Of a stretch of 64,000 bases of DNA, positions 35,058 through 46,200 are shown one piece after another. Both the position numbers and the translations under genes were made by a program. This DNA is from Viola odorata (lineage: Eukaryota > Streptophyta > Magnoliopsida > Malpighiales > Violaceae): NCBI GenBank assembly GCA_963691705.1, contig OY829542.1, positions 60,412,427-60,476,426 on the forward strand, given 5' to 3'. A model generated the notes under the pieces. It worked only from the letters and a program-made list of their open reading frames with translations. It did not search any database and was not told the origin of the DNA. Each line of letters begins with the position of its first letter. Within the stretch, counting starts at the first letter, position 1.

Positions 35058-37337
35058 ATGGAGACTGTGACTCCTTCACAAGAGCAAGTTCAGTCACTTG
35101 ACGTTGACATTGCTCCCACAGGTTCTACTGTACCAGCAGCTGCTTCTATTGCTCCCATAGATTCTGTAACAACAACATTACAGAAACCAAAAAGGAGAAA
35201 GGCCATAGCTCCAAGATCTACAGCATGGTTGCAATTTGACAAATTTGAGAGTGAAGATGGGGAGCGAAAAGGTAAGTGCAAATTCTGTGCTGCCGAAATT
35301 AATTGTAACTCTAAAACACATGGTACTGCTGCTTTGAAGAATCATATGAAACATTGTAAAGAAGTACCACACTCATCTGACTCTAGACAAACAGAAATTG
35401 ATAGGAGTGTAAATGATTGTTGGGGTAAGGGTGTAGGAACTTGGAGATTTGATCAGGATGCTTGTATAAAGGCCTTAGGTAAGATGTTAATTACCGAGGA
35501 ACTTTCCTTTAGTTTTGTAGAGAGGCCTGGGTTTAGAGATTTTATGGCAGCAGCACAAATAAGGTTTAAGGTGCCTTCTAGGTCAACTATTTCCAGGTTC
35601 TGTTATCAACTGTATCTTGATGAGAAAAAAAGACTTGTCAAATTTTTTGCTAAAAACTGCCAAAGAGTGTGTATTACCACTGATACTTGGACCTCCATTC
35701 AAAGAATTAATTATATGTGCGTAACTGCACATTTTATTGACAATGAATGGAAATTGAATAAAAGAATCTTGAATTTTTGTCCAATAAGTAGTCATAAGGG
35801 TGATGCAATAGGGAGGGCACTTGAGTTATGTTTGGTAGAGTGGGGGATTGACAAGGTTTTCACTATTACAGTTGATAATGCTAGCTCTAATACTGGGGTA
35901 GTTGCACACATTAAGAAAAAAACTGTTCAGTGGGGTACTAGCATTTTAGGTGGGGAATTTATGCATGTGAGGTGTATTGCTCATATCTTGAATTTAATGG
36001 TGCAAAATGGTCTCAAAACATTAGGTGAATCTGTTTGCAAAATTAGAGAAGCTGTTAGATATGTGAGGCAATCCCCATCTAGGTTGGAGAAGTTTATGTT
36101 GTGTGCTGAAAAAGAGAAGATTGATACAAGTTCTGGGTTGCGCTTAGATGTGAGTACTAGGTGGAATTCTACCTATTTGATGTTAGAAGCTGCATGTAAA
36201 TTTGAAAAGGCATTTGAGGCGTATGTTCATGTGGATCCATTTTTTAATATTGAGCTAAGTAAACGGGTGTCAAATAAGGACAATGAAATCATTGAAATGT
36301 CAGAAGATGAAAATGAAGATGACAATTTGTGGGGGTTACCTACTGAAGAGGATTGGGTTGTTGCTAGGAGATTGTGTAGGTTTCTTAAATACTTTTATGA
36401 CTTGACATGTTTTGTATCTGGGTCAAAGTATGTCACCTCGAATGCTTATTTTGAAGAGGTAACGAATGTTGCATGTTTGCTAAAAAAATGGAAACAGAGT
36501 AATGATTTGGACCTAAGTCTTTTAGCTAGTGCAATGTTTACGAAGTACAATAAGTATTGGGGTGACATTAGCAAGTTCAATTCTTTGTTCTATATTGCTG
36601 AAGTGCTTGACCCAAGGCACAAAATTGAATTTGTAGAACTTGTGTTGGTTGATTTGCATGATGAGATTATTGGTGAGACTTTGGGGCAGAAGGTGAGGGA
36701 TGATATGAAGCGGCTTTATGTCGCTTATTGTGAGATTTATGATCCAAAGAAGACAACTAATGAGAGTGTAGAAACATCAAGAAGTGGCAGTGATGTTACA
36801 ACAATACACAATGAAGAGGGAGACGAGTTGAAAAATGAGAGAAAATTAAGATTCAAAAGGTTAAGGTCAGAAGCTGGGGCATATAGGAATAGGTCTGAAT
36901 TGGAGTTGTTTTTGCAAGAAGATGTGGTCAAAGATGAAGAGGGGTTTTGTATTCTAGATTGGTGGAAGAAGCATTCCCCTAGGTATCCGATTTTATCAAG
37001 AATGGCAAGGGATGTGTTAGCTGTCCCTGTTTCCACGGTTGCTTCAGAATCAGCATTCAGCACAGGAGGAAGAGTTTTGGATTGCTATAGGAGCTCACTA
37101 ACTCCTAGAGTTGTGCAATCTATAATTTGCTCACAAGATTGGTTTAGAAGATCCAGAGAAGAGATCAAAGTTGAAGAAAACATTGCTGATCTTGACAAGT
37201 GGGAAATTGGTAATATTTTTTTTGCATGTTGTCTTCTTGTTTAATGTTTATAAGTCTTTTAGTTTCTAATTCTAATTGTATTTATTTCATTATTTACAGA
37301 GTATGCAGGAACGGAGAATACAATCACTGAATTGTGA
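35058..37337 (+). CDS. hAT (Ac-like) transposase
   Basis: It cuts and pastes the surrounding element by binding the TIRs and subterminal repeats. Order of domains: a BED zinc finger (about residues 60-105, with CKFC and KNHMKHC), an RNase H-like catalytic region with DTWTS, DNASSNTG and CIAHILNL, a DUF4413 region (FYDLTCFVSGSKY..TSN), and the C-terminal hAT dimerisation domain (PILSRMARDVLAVPVSTVASE). The open frame begins at 35025, but the METVTPSQ start at 35058 is preferred because TTTTTGTTTCAG at 35029-35040 looks like a splice acceptor of a leader intron. The single-frame reading stops at 37244. A GT at 37210 and AG at 37298-37299 would join a last exon 37300-37337 giving a tail ending TENTITEL, 729 residues in all. 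No frameshift is seen. Confidence 0.92.
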
Positions 37338-37489
37338 TTTCTGATTTGGAGAACAAGGCAACATTCAATCAGCAGCAGCAGCTCTAGGCTCTAGCCATAT
37401 CTGTCAACATTCAATCTGAATTGTGCTTTGTTTAAATTTCTGAATTCTGATTTTAATTGCTATGTTTAAATTATGGAGTTTTGTTTAAA

Positions 37490-37830
37490 CTATGGAGTTT
37501 GGATTGTATAATTATGGAGTTTGAAATTTGGATTGCTTAATTTATGTATTTGGAATCTTGGATTGTATAATTATTTGGAGTGTGTGTGCACTGTGCAGGA
37601 ATGGATTAATTATGTATTTGGAATTTTGGATTGTAGAATTATTTGGATTGTATAATTATTTGGAGTGTGTGTGCACTGTGCAGGAATGGATTAATTATGT
37701 ATTTGGAATTTTGGATTGTAGAATTATTTGGATTGTATAATTATTTAGAATTTTGGAGTGTGCAGGTGGGTGATTGTATAATTATTTGGCATTTTGGAGT
37801 GTGCAGGTGGGGGTTAAATTATTTGAAATT
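37490..37830. repeat. Minisatellite in the 3' part of the hAT element
   Basis: An 85-bp unit (GGATTGTATAATTATTTGG then AGTGTGTGTGCACTGTGCAGG then AATGGATTAATTATGTATTTGG) is repeated from about 37560 and 37645, with partial units on either side (up to about 37830). Open frames here follow the repeat and are not genes. Confidence 0.8.
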
Positions 37831-40800
37831 TGGAGTGTGTGTGCAGGAAGAAAAAAAACAGGTTGCATGCAATTACTTCGGAAGTTCGGTTATTCCGAAA
37901 ACCGAACCGTTATAAATTTCGGTTTTCGGTTTTCGGTTAATAAAACTTCGATTCGGTTTCGGTTTCATATTTTAGGATGTTCGGTTAACCGAAACTGAAA
38001 CTTCGGTTATCGGTTTCGGTTTCGGTTAACCGTTGAACAGCTCTACATACCATACCACTAAACTCTTCTAGTTAAGTGGCTATATTATCTGAATACATAT
38101 AAATAGGGGTAAAGTACATTTTAAGTACAGACACTCCTAAATTTCTGTCTTTCACATTTGTGCCTTCAGTTTTATTGTCTGATATATAAAAACGAATAAA
38201 ATTTTAGTCTCAATCATTAGAATTTTTGTTGATATTTATAATTAAAAAAATAAACAAGTACAGAAAAATGGAGATCAATTTTTTCTGATAATATTTTAAA
38301 ATAATTTAAAAAATAAAGGAAATAGAAGAAAGTAAAACTTTTAGTAATTATAAAAATCAAAAAAATATAAAGAATTTCAAAAAATTATGGAAAATTTTAA
38401 AAACTTAAGATTGCTTTTTTTTTCTGAGAATATTTATTAATAATTAAAAAAAATTATTAACGCTTCAATTTTAAAAAAAAAATTCAAAAAAAAATAAAAG
38501 ATTCAAAAAAATATTTTTTTTTAAAAATTATTTTACTAAAATTGACTCGATTAAAAAAAATTGAACTATATGGATTCAATTAATTAACTTTAATTTGATA
38601 TAATATGACTGTCTTGTTTCTTATTCTAATTAAAATTAAATTATAAAAATAAGAGTATTTATTAAAATGAAATCCTTAAAACATGAAAATTTATAATTCC
38701 CCGAGGCCTAACCAGTACTTTTTAAACCAGTACTTTTTTTCCATTACAAATCTAGTTTATTCTAGCTGGTTTACAACAATAATTTTGCACAACGTTATTA
38801 TTCTTCCTTTCTTTGTAAAGAGCATTTTCACCGTAAGGAAGATTATAAAAAATCAATTGCGCAATAAAATGGGTAATTACTATTAGCAAATGAATTATTG
38901 CTTGGTGACATACATAGAAAGGAAGTTCTTGACAAGATGAATAACGAAACACGGTATTAAATTATGTAAGAGTTCAATTCATTTTATTATTAAAATTTAA
39001 TTAAAATTATATTAATAAATAAATTCTAATAATTAGTATATTACTTGTAATTAAAAGAATTGAAATGAATATATTATTTGATATGATTAAGAAATAAATC
39101 CCTCAACAATCACTCATATCTTGGCAAAAATTATATATTTTTTTAATTTTGATGGTTCAATTCTTGCTGAATTGAATTCTTTTAAAAAAAAGTATAATAA
39201 ATACTGAATTTGCTCAAATTTCAGTTTAAATAAACTAAACTTTTCTCAGATTTTGTTACGAAACAGCCTCTTATACAATGCTTTCTAGAATTACAAGAAT
39301 TTTTACATAAATTTGTAAATTTTTTATACTTTAATTTTATTTAACTAAGTGTTAATTTTTTAAACCTCGCTGACAGAAAAAAGTCCTAACTTCATCCCTA
39401 TTTGTAACTTCATCCCTTTTCTCTCCTCTTCCAGCGTTGGTGCAATAAAGGGGAGAGATTTACTGCCTAAACCTAGCTAGCGAACATTCAATGGTTCAAA
39501 AGAAAGGTAATCATGATCCTCATTCAATGTCTCTGAATCTCTGAATCTCTGATGATGGTATCATTTTACACACTCTGGACTGGACTTGAGGAGTACTAGT
39601 ATTTAGTAGTATATTTTTTCTTTAGTTTTTTGTTTGTTTTCTAAACTGATTTGAAATGTCAAACACCATTAATTGGGATTCTCAAATGACAACACGTCTG
39701 CATTAAGTTACATTATATTATAACATATTGTAGTAAATAACTATTTCATATTGTACATAATAAAAATTGAATTAGCGAACTATAAAAATGTGAGAGCGTC
39801 GAACTACATGTACTGATCATTTAAAGCATGCGGCAAATTAATGTTGTTTTCTTATGAGTTATGGTAATATAACGACAATTAATAAAAATAAGAGTGAATT
39901 TTTAGTCTGACACCATATACAAATGGAAAGACACCTCATAAACTAATTTTTTATAACTTTTAAGAGAGATTAAAATTGTAGAAATCAAATCCTCAAACTT
40001 TCATTTAAAAAATTAATTTTTTAAGAGATAAAATATTTATAGTAAATAATTATTCCATATTACATAATAAAATTGAATCAGCGAAGTATGAAAATCAGAA
40101 CGTCGAACTACAGATACCGATTATTTATGGCATTTCATCATTACTCTACAGTCTACAGTTTGCTGAAATCGGTTTCATGCACAATTGAAGTAAGCTAAGC
40201 AAAAGCAGCAAAAAGATTGCATTTATGCATTACATGAAATGGTGTGTGCAGATGGGTACTCATGAGTCTAAGTCCGCTACTGACTGGCAAGAGGAAGAAG
40301 ATGCAGACAGAACAGAACAGAAGAAAACAGAGATTAAATTTCCTTCCTTGTATTGTTTTGAAGTCAAAGAAAAGAAAGAGGAGAGAAAATGACAGAGCAA
40401 TGACTGCAACTTTTTTTGCTACTTTCTTGTTTGAAACTTGAAAGTATTACTAATATACAGAAACAAAACTTCTGTTCAATTACACTCTTTTGCTCTGTTC
40501 TGGGAATTTCAAAAATCCGAGTCCCAATGCACTTTTCTTGTGTTATTATTCTTTCTTCCTTCCATTTTGCGTAAATGAGAGGGTAAAAGATGTGAAAGAC
40601 AGAAAGAGAGATTTTGGATTTTGGATTTGGAAAAAAAAAACAAAAGATTTTTGATTTGATTTGTATGGTTAAGTCACACTATGATTATATATATTCACAC
40701 ACTTCTTCTTCTGCTCTGTTCTGTACTTTCCTTTCTTCTCTCAAATCAGTCTCTGTCCCTTCTCTGCTCTGCAGCTGATAATCCCACGCTACTATTACTG

Positions 40801-41340
40801 ACTCTAACGCTCCATCAATTCATAGGTTAGGAGTACTATTTATTTTATTTATTTACGATTTAACGACATTTTACTTTTCTCCCATTATAACTAAATTATG
40901 ACATAAATCAATTTTCATCCAACACAAAATGTTAAATTAGTACTAAAATATTACATAATAATGTCATAAGCTACATCACGTCAATATTTAAAAGTAAAAT
41001 AATAATGTGCTGTATGTAACATCATTATATATACTAATATAGTATATTGTTAAAACAGTCATTTTTATAAAAGATTATCGATAGTTAAACTAGATTAATC
41101 TTTTATTTAGAGGACCATAATTAATAACTACTACTACTAATTACTAACAAGCTAAAAACAAATAATAATAATAATAATGAAAGAAGAGACAAATGCACTC
41201 TTCTGTCTGATACTTCTGATGGTTTTAATTGGAGTTGAAAACAAATCTGATTTACCTCTTTAGACAAACCAAACATATATTTTGAGAATGGTTTCATCAT
41301 GTCAGCCCAATTATTTCCAACCCCCCTTCTCACTTCTCTG

Positions 41341-41354
41341 TATATATATATATA
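41341..41354 (+). promoter_or_regulatory. TATA box of the TAS3 gene
   Basis: A TATATATATATATA run lies about 30 bp before a pyrimidine-rich CTCTTCACCACC region, giving a likely transcription start near 41375-41385. The segmental duplication ends about 40 bp upstream. Confidence 0.5.
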
Positions 41355-41422
41355 ATCTCCATCCATCTCTTCACCACCAACCAATTACTCCAGCATCACT
41401 TCATATGTATATACAATAACAA

Positions 41423-41608
41423 TTGTCCTTTCTTCTTGTCATTATTATTAATTTCCGGCGACGGATCTTTCGGCTGCAAATGAAATGTCTATGTCTATGT
41501 CTCTTCTTTATCAATCTGATTTGCATGGGAAAGTTTCAGAACCGCACTCCATTCCATAAGTGGAGAATGAAGATCAACGGCGCAGAAACCACCGGTCAGA
41601 GCCTTTGA
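41423..41608 (+). CDS. Short leader ORF in TAS3 (61 codons)
   Basis: The frame begins MSFLL (41423) and stops with TGA at 41606-41608, nine bases before the 5' miR390 site. In-frame Met codons further in (MKCLCL, MGKFQ, MKING) are alternative starts. The N-terminal half is hydrophobic and the C-terminal half basic. A translated ORF ending just before the 5' miR390 site is known in Arabidopsis TAS3, where ribosome association is thought to aid siRNA production. The position, rather than the peptide, is likely what matters. No protein family recognised. Confidence 0.5.
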   Translation: MSFLLVIIINFRRRIFRLQMKCLCLCLFFINLICMGKFQNRTPFHKWRMKINGAETTGQSL

Positions 41609-41617
41609 TCAATTCAT

Positions 41618-41638
41618 GGTCCTATCCCGACTGAGCTT
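41618..41638 (+). promoter_or_regulatory. 5' miR390 binding site of TAS3 (non-cleavable)
   Basis: GGTCCTATCCC + GACTGAGCTT pairs with miR390 at 17 of 21 positions, plus one G:U. It mismatches opposite miRNA nucleotides 9 and 10, which would block slicing. This is the known design of the TAS3 5' site, which holds AGO7-miR390 without being cut. Confidence 0.93.
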
Positions 41639-41679
41639 CTTTCTTTTTATTTGCATTTTTTATTTAATTTTAATTTTTT

Positions 41680-41700
41680 TTCTTGACCTTGCAAGACTTT
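41680..41700 (+). ncRNA. tasiR-ARF, phase D5(+)
   Basis: The 21-mer starts TTCTTGACCTTG and continues CAAGACTTT. It differs from a common tasiR-ARF only at position 13 (C for T) and near the 3' end. C13 pairs as a true C:G with the conserved ARF site (K-V-L-Q-G-Q-E codons), where the usual T gives a G:U wobble. Position 19 is T where the ARF match would be C. Confidence 0.95.
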
Positions 41701-41773
41701 TTTTGTTTTTTATTTTCTTCTTTGCTTATTTTTTTCTTTCTAATTTTACCTATTTATTTCTTATTCCATGTTA

Positions 41774-41794
41774 GGATCTATTCCTCCTGAGCTT
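41774..41794 (+). promoter_or_regulatory. 3' miR390 cleavage site of TAS3
   Basis: GGATCTATTC + CTCCTGAGCTT pairs perfectly with miR390 nucleotides 1-12, with one G:U (nt 13) and two mismatches (nt 18 and 19). The slicing position (between 41784 and 41785) is fully paired, so the site should be cut and set the siRNA phase. Confidence 0.94.
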
Positions 41795-41839
41795 ACACTT
41801 CAGCTATATCTTCCATCTTCATCTTGTAATTAATATACT

Positions 41840-43211
41840 TAATTACTTATTTGATGCGATGTAATTATAGATATTTTGTTCTGTTCGAATGGTTTGATGT
41901 TTGTATTTTTAAGAGTTCTTGTTTTACAGTGTATATTAATATTATATGTGAGAATACTCAATTTTATAATTTATCAAAGAAATTATTAATCATATATTTC
42001 CACTTCAGTTTTAAAAATGTAAAATGGACCGTTTATTTTAAAATTTGTTAAACCGTGCGAATTGCTGGTTTTCCGGACCGGGACTGGGTTCGGGTTTGTA
42101 GGGTTCACTAGTTCTTGGATCGTTCACGGATAGTTGTGTTTGCTAATTTGTGTATCGGCACTGGCAGCATGTTATGTACAGAAGCGGTAATTATATGCTG
42201 AACGTATCAAAAAGATGAGGACGGGACGGTCAACCCCTCTGTTTTTGTTGTATTATAATGAATCCGACCGACGATGACGCAATTCATGACGTGCGGATGA
42301 TTTTGTTACAGGCCCTCCAGACTTGTAATTTGTTAGCCTGGCCGAACTATATTTGTTTGTATGTATAACACTATTCTGTTTTTTTTCCGTGAAGACACTA
42401 TTCTCTTAAATCAGAAAGAAGTATAAACTAATAATATGGAGTAAATAAATTTTAAAAAATAGAAAATTAACCGGTTGAACTTTAAAATTGGATTTGGTTC
42501 GTTTGGTTTGTCGGTTGAACATGTTGAGTCGTTTTTTTTTCCGGTTCAACCAGACTAGTTTTTGGAGCAAAACAATATCTGAAACCCCACTGGCCATAGG
42601 TTTTACCGGTTGGAGTAGTTTATTTGGTCCGATTTTTAAATCCTTCGTTATAATTTACGTTTTTTTATGTTTTATGGGGAATTACCTATTAAAATCGGGA
42701 ATTTGTGCTCCTCTTACCTAAATGTTGGTACTCCTTCTCACTTTCCTTATTTAGTTATAACAAATAAGGTTCACATTGTCTTAAATAAACATTCAAGGGC
42801 TAAATTTAACTATTTTAAAATTTTGAGTTTCACCAAAAAATTAATAGTATTCTCAGTCACAAGTAAAGTGATCCCAACATATTTTTTCTTCACTAGTATG
42901 ATTTTACGCTCTATTCACCTAATCGCACTAGTTTTTTTATTCATGAAATGTATTATTATTTTAAACAGAATTGTTTTTTATCATCAAAATCTCCCACATT
43001 GAAGTTGTTCAAGAATGATGAGTGAGAAACAATACAGAAGAAAATGGAGAACACTTTGGCGCAGTTTAAAGATATCGCTGATTTCAATCCAAATTTACAA
43101 TCCAATAAGAAATATCAACAAATGATTCCCAAATCCGAAAAATTCGATTATGGACAAACGAGTAAAAAGAAAAACAAAAATGAAGCCAGGAAGCATCGTG
43201 TTTGCTAGCAA
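41840..43211. other. Intergenic, between TAS3 and the XBAT-like gene
   Basis: AT-rich with no recognised gene or transposon ends. The 3' UTR of the XBAT-like gene probably occupies the right end on the minus strand. Confidence 0.5.
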
Positions 43212-46200
43212 TCAGCAACCAGTTCCTGCTGTCACATAGTTATTAAGCGTAGTTAACCAAGATCTTCTGTGCTCAGAGGTAGAAACTGACCTTCTCAATC
43301 TTGATCTCGAGCGCCTAACCAACCGTTCGCGCAGGTTTTGGTCAATAGTGCTTGGAACTAAAGACGGGCTTGTATCAGGAGCTCCCATGCAACGGCTAGA
43401 ATTGAATTTCATTGATGGAAAGCTCTGGCAACTTATAGAGCGGAGAGAAGACGGCACTGGAGAAATTCTGGTGCAATGGAAATTGGGCTTGCAAAGTGGG
43501 GAAGACATCAACATGGACTCTGGCTCCTCAGATGAACATGCGCACAGTGAAAGTGACAAACTAGTTCTGGCTTTTACTGCTGGCCAAGTTCCTGGGAGCT
43601 TGACAAACGAGACAATGCCATGTCGACAAAGTGGGCATGCAACTGAGCCTATGGGACCTCGTGCAACCATTGTGGTGCAGATTGTAGAACAGAGATACAG
43701 CGCACACCGTGTGCAAAATTCATGACCACAACCTGCACCATCGTACACATAATGTTTTCTACTTAGCCGCCAGTGAGACATTATCAATAACAGTTATAAG
43801 AAGAGGTTCTGACACAGCTGCAGGTTCCAGCTATATCTATCAATGCAAACAAGGGAACTTTGAGGACTCATCAAATGATGCAAATGTTCGAAACATGCCA
43901 CGGAACATGAATGATTGGAGGAAGAATAAGAAAAACAACCAAAAAAAGGGTTGAGATGTGCTCAAGTCAAAGACAAAAATAAGACATTTTGTCAAGTCCA
44001 TGAATATGTTCAGATGCAATTAGTTTGAATTTTAAACAAATGTATATACAACGGAGTGGCTGGATATGTTCAGATGCAATTCATTTTTTATTGTCCAATA
44101 GGTTAACTTCGGGGAAACTGAAATCCAATTGAACAAATTGACTCATTTGGCTCAACAGCACAAAATTGACAAACATATGGTACTAATAGACAAAAGACAT
44201 TACTAGAGCCCAATTGTACAATTTGAAACACAGCCTATACTATTGGTTTAGACTTCGATTTAGTTAGTTGGTAGCAACTACTTGTAATCCCTTTGGCTTA
44301 AAGCCCAAGATCTTTACCATTCCAGCAACAAAAGGCTTCTGTAGATGAAGAACTTTTCAATTCAAGGGATATATGAACTCAAAGGTCTTTATCAACAGTT
44401 TAAACTTCAAAAACAAAGGAAACTGCAGAAAATAGATATCAGTAATAATTGGTAGTAAGTTACCTTGGGCAGCAACTGAGCACTTTCTTTCCAAACAAAC
44501 AGCACATGGGTCCTCACATGCTAGCATAGTATCATCGTTCCTCCATCCACATTCTCTGCAAAATATATATAGAGACTAAACTGTTAGTGTGGTACATAAC
44601 TAAACTGTGTCCCACATCATAACTTGGTTGCAGAGCCTCTGACAAGATAATTGATAACCATGACTCTACGAAACAAGAGATAAAGTAAGTTCAAAAGCAT
44701 GTTTCTCTTATTTCCTTCATTGGTACATTAAGGAGGCTTTAATATCCAGTTCTGTTGAGAATTAGCTGTCCTCTCAGTACTACTTTTTGTTTCTACAATG
44801 TCATCCATCTAGCTTACACAGCATACAATTGGCTTGAAAATGATGTCATTCAAGTCAGGTGCCACAAACATGCAAATAAAAGCTATGCATATGGCGATAG
44901 AATAACCACCATTACTAAGTTATGGTGGGAACATGGAAAATGATGAACTGGCACCAACTGTATGCTCTAAACTATTTCAGATCTGTGAGTGAGGCATTCT
45001 TGCCATGAGACAAATTTTGCATACAAGACTATGTAACTTGCAACTTCATCTTCTGAGTTTCTATTTTAAAAAGTTCTTTGACAAATTTCATAAAACCTTC
45101 TAGACAAGAACATTCATGGGTTTGAGAAAAGAAAACATTAGCATACGTCCTAATTGCTGAGAACATGTATAATTCTCCAATTTTTTAACAAAGAATCACC
45201 ACTACCGCGGGCAGCTTTTGCCAACTTGGTACTTGACAGTAAGGACTTATAATATGAAAGCCATCTTTGGATTCCTATCATTAGACTTTTCTGATACCAA
45301 CAAAAAACTGTGAAACAGAGCTTCAATAGTTTAACGAGACACAAATATGAAGTTCAATACTTGTAACTTGGAGGTTATGAATGATAGAGTAGATTGATGG
45401 TAAAGTAAGGTAGCCAAGAAAAGAAAGAAAACTACATTTTTACCTGCCTATATTGACAATGCTCATAAGGGGAAGGGAAATATAAGGTGAAGGGGACATA
45501 AGTGACTGGCATTCCTGCTCTGTGTTTAGAATTTCCTCAAGGTCACTCCTATGCCATGAACGAGCAACCATTAGAGGAGTCCATCTATAACCAAAAGAAA
45601 AACCAAAGATCAGCCACTGCATTATAAATTACGTACAAAGTTATCTAATGAAAAGACGTATGCTTAATCCAATGAAACTTTTAAGTTATAGCATAACAGT
45701 GTATGTAAGATGGGAACCTGCATGTCCCCTTGCACATAGCAATAGTTTTCTATCCCATGTAGGGTAAAACTATTCCCTTGACACGATCTCATTGGAAAAT
45801 AGAATAATCCACGGAACATTAAATTTATAGATTTTGATACACATGGGATGGAAAACTATTCCCTTAACTTTTTAGTCAGCATCCTTCCTGTTAAGTGGAA
45901 ATGAATCAAGCACTTTGATACACATGAGACAGATAACCTAACATTGGTACAAGAAGCAGAGGATGTGAAGAGCACAAGGCTTGAAACTCATTTCAGCACA
46001 TCAAATGTCAGCCTTCTGCCTACATGAGCATTCTAGAGCCTCTAGAAAGTTCCATCTGTATAAAGATCAAAAGTTTAATTTATATCCCCATAAATTAGAT
46101 TTAAATATGCCTTTTCAGCATAAGACCTGCTTTAACGATTTGGAAATGTAGACTAATCCTAATCCACTCTCTACGGATGAGTATCCAGTAATGGCCTCCT

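Larger units (their letters stand above)
33960..38045 (+). mobile_element. Autonomous hAT DNA transposon, apparently intact (4.1 kb)
   Basis: Perfect 19-bp terminal inverted repeats TAGAGCTGTTCAACGGTTA are bounded by a perfect 8-bp target duplication CATACCAT (33952-33959 and 38046-38053). Both subterminal zones are packed with TTCGGTT / AACCGAA motifs, as expected for transposase-binding repeats. It encodes one long transposase. The paralogous segment near 27613 (GGAAATAGATACAACC..) is the related empty site. Perfect ends, perfect duplication and an open transposase make it a candidate for recent or current activity. Confidence 0.95.
33790..41300. repeat. Segmental duplication, copy B (split by an hAT transposon)
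   Basis: Direct, collinear copy of 27457-31390. Subtracting the 4.09 kb hAT (33960-38045 plus target duplication) brings it close to the length of copy A. Copy B has no 20-bp minisatellite and no MULE MITE at the equivalent site. Similarity ends within GAGAATGGTTTCATC (41285-41299), about 40 bp before the TATA box of the TAS3 gene. The 38,400-39,740 part is AT-rich with no gene seen. Confidence 0.85.
41375..41830 (+). ncRNA. TAS3: TAS3 trans-acting siRNA precursor
   Basis: TAS3 RNA is bound twice by miR390-AGO7. Cleavage at the 3' site and copying by RDR6 give 21-nt phased siRNAs, among them tasiR-ARF, which silences ARF2/ARF3/ARF4. All parts are present in order: a centrally mismatched 5' miR390 site (41618-41638), one tasiR-ARF (41680-41700) and a cleavable 3' miR390 site (41774-41794). 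The predicted cut lies between 41784 and 41785. Counting back in 21-nt steps, the fifth window, D5(+), is exactly 41680-41700, the tasiR-ARF itself. This phase match, found without fitting, is the strongest evidence. One tasiR-ARF rather than two makes it a short-type TAS3. A 61-codon open frame lies in the leader. Both transcript ends are estimates. Confidence 0.95.

Noticed and set aside
37528..37915. Open frames of 70-90 codons after the hAT transposase
   Set aside because: They follow an 85-bp minisatellite in the element's 3' region.
43348..43725. 125-codon plus-strand frame over the XBAT-like last exon
   Set aside because: Antisense shadow of the RING and C-terminal exon.
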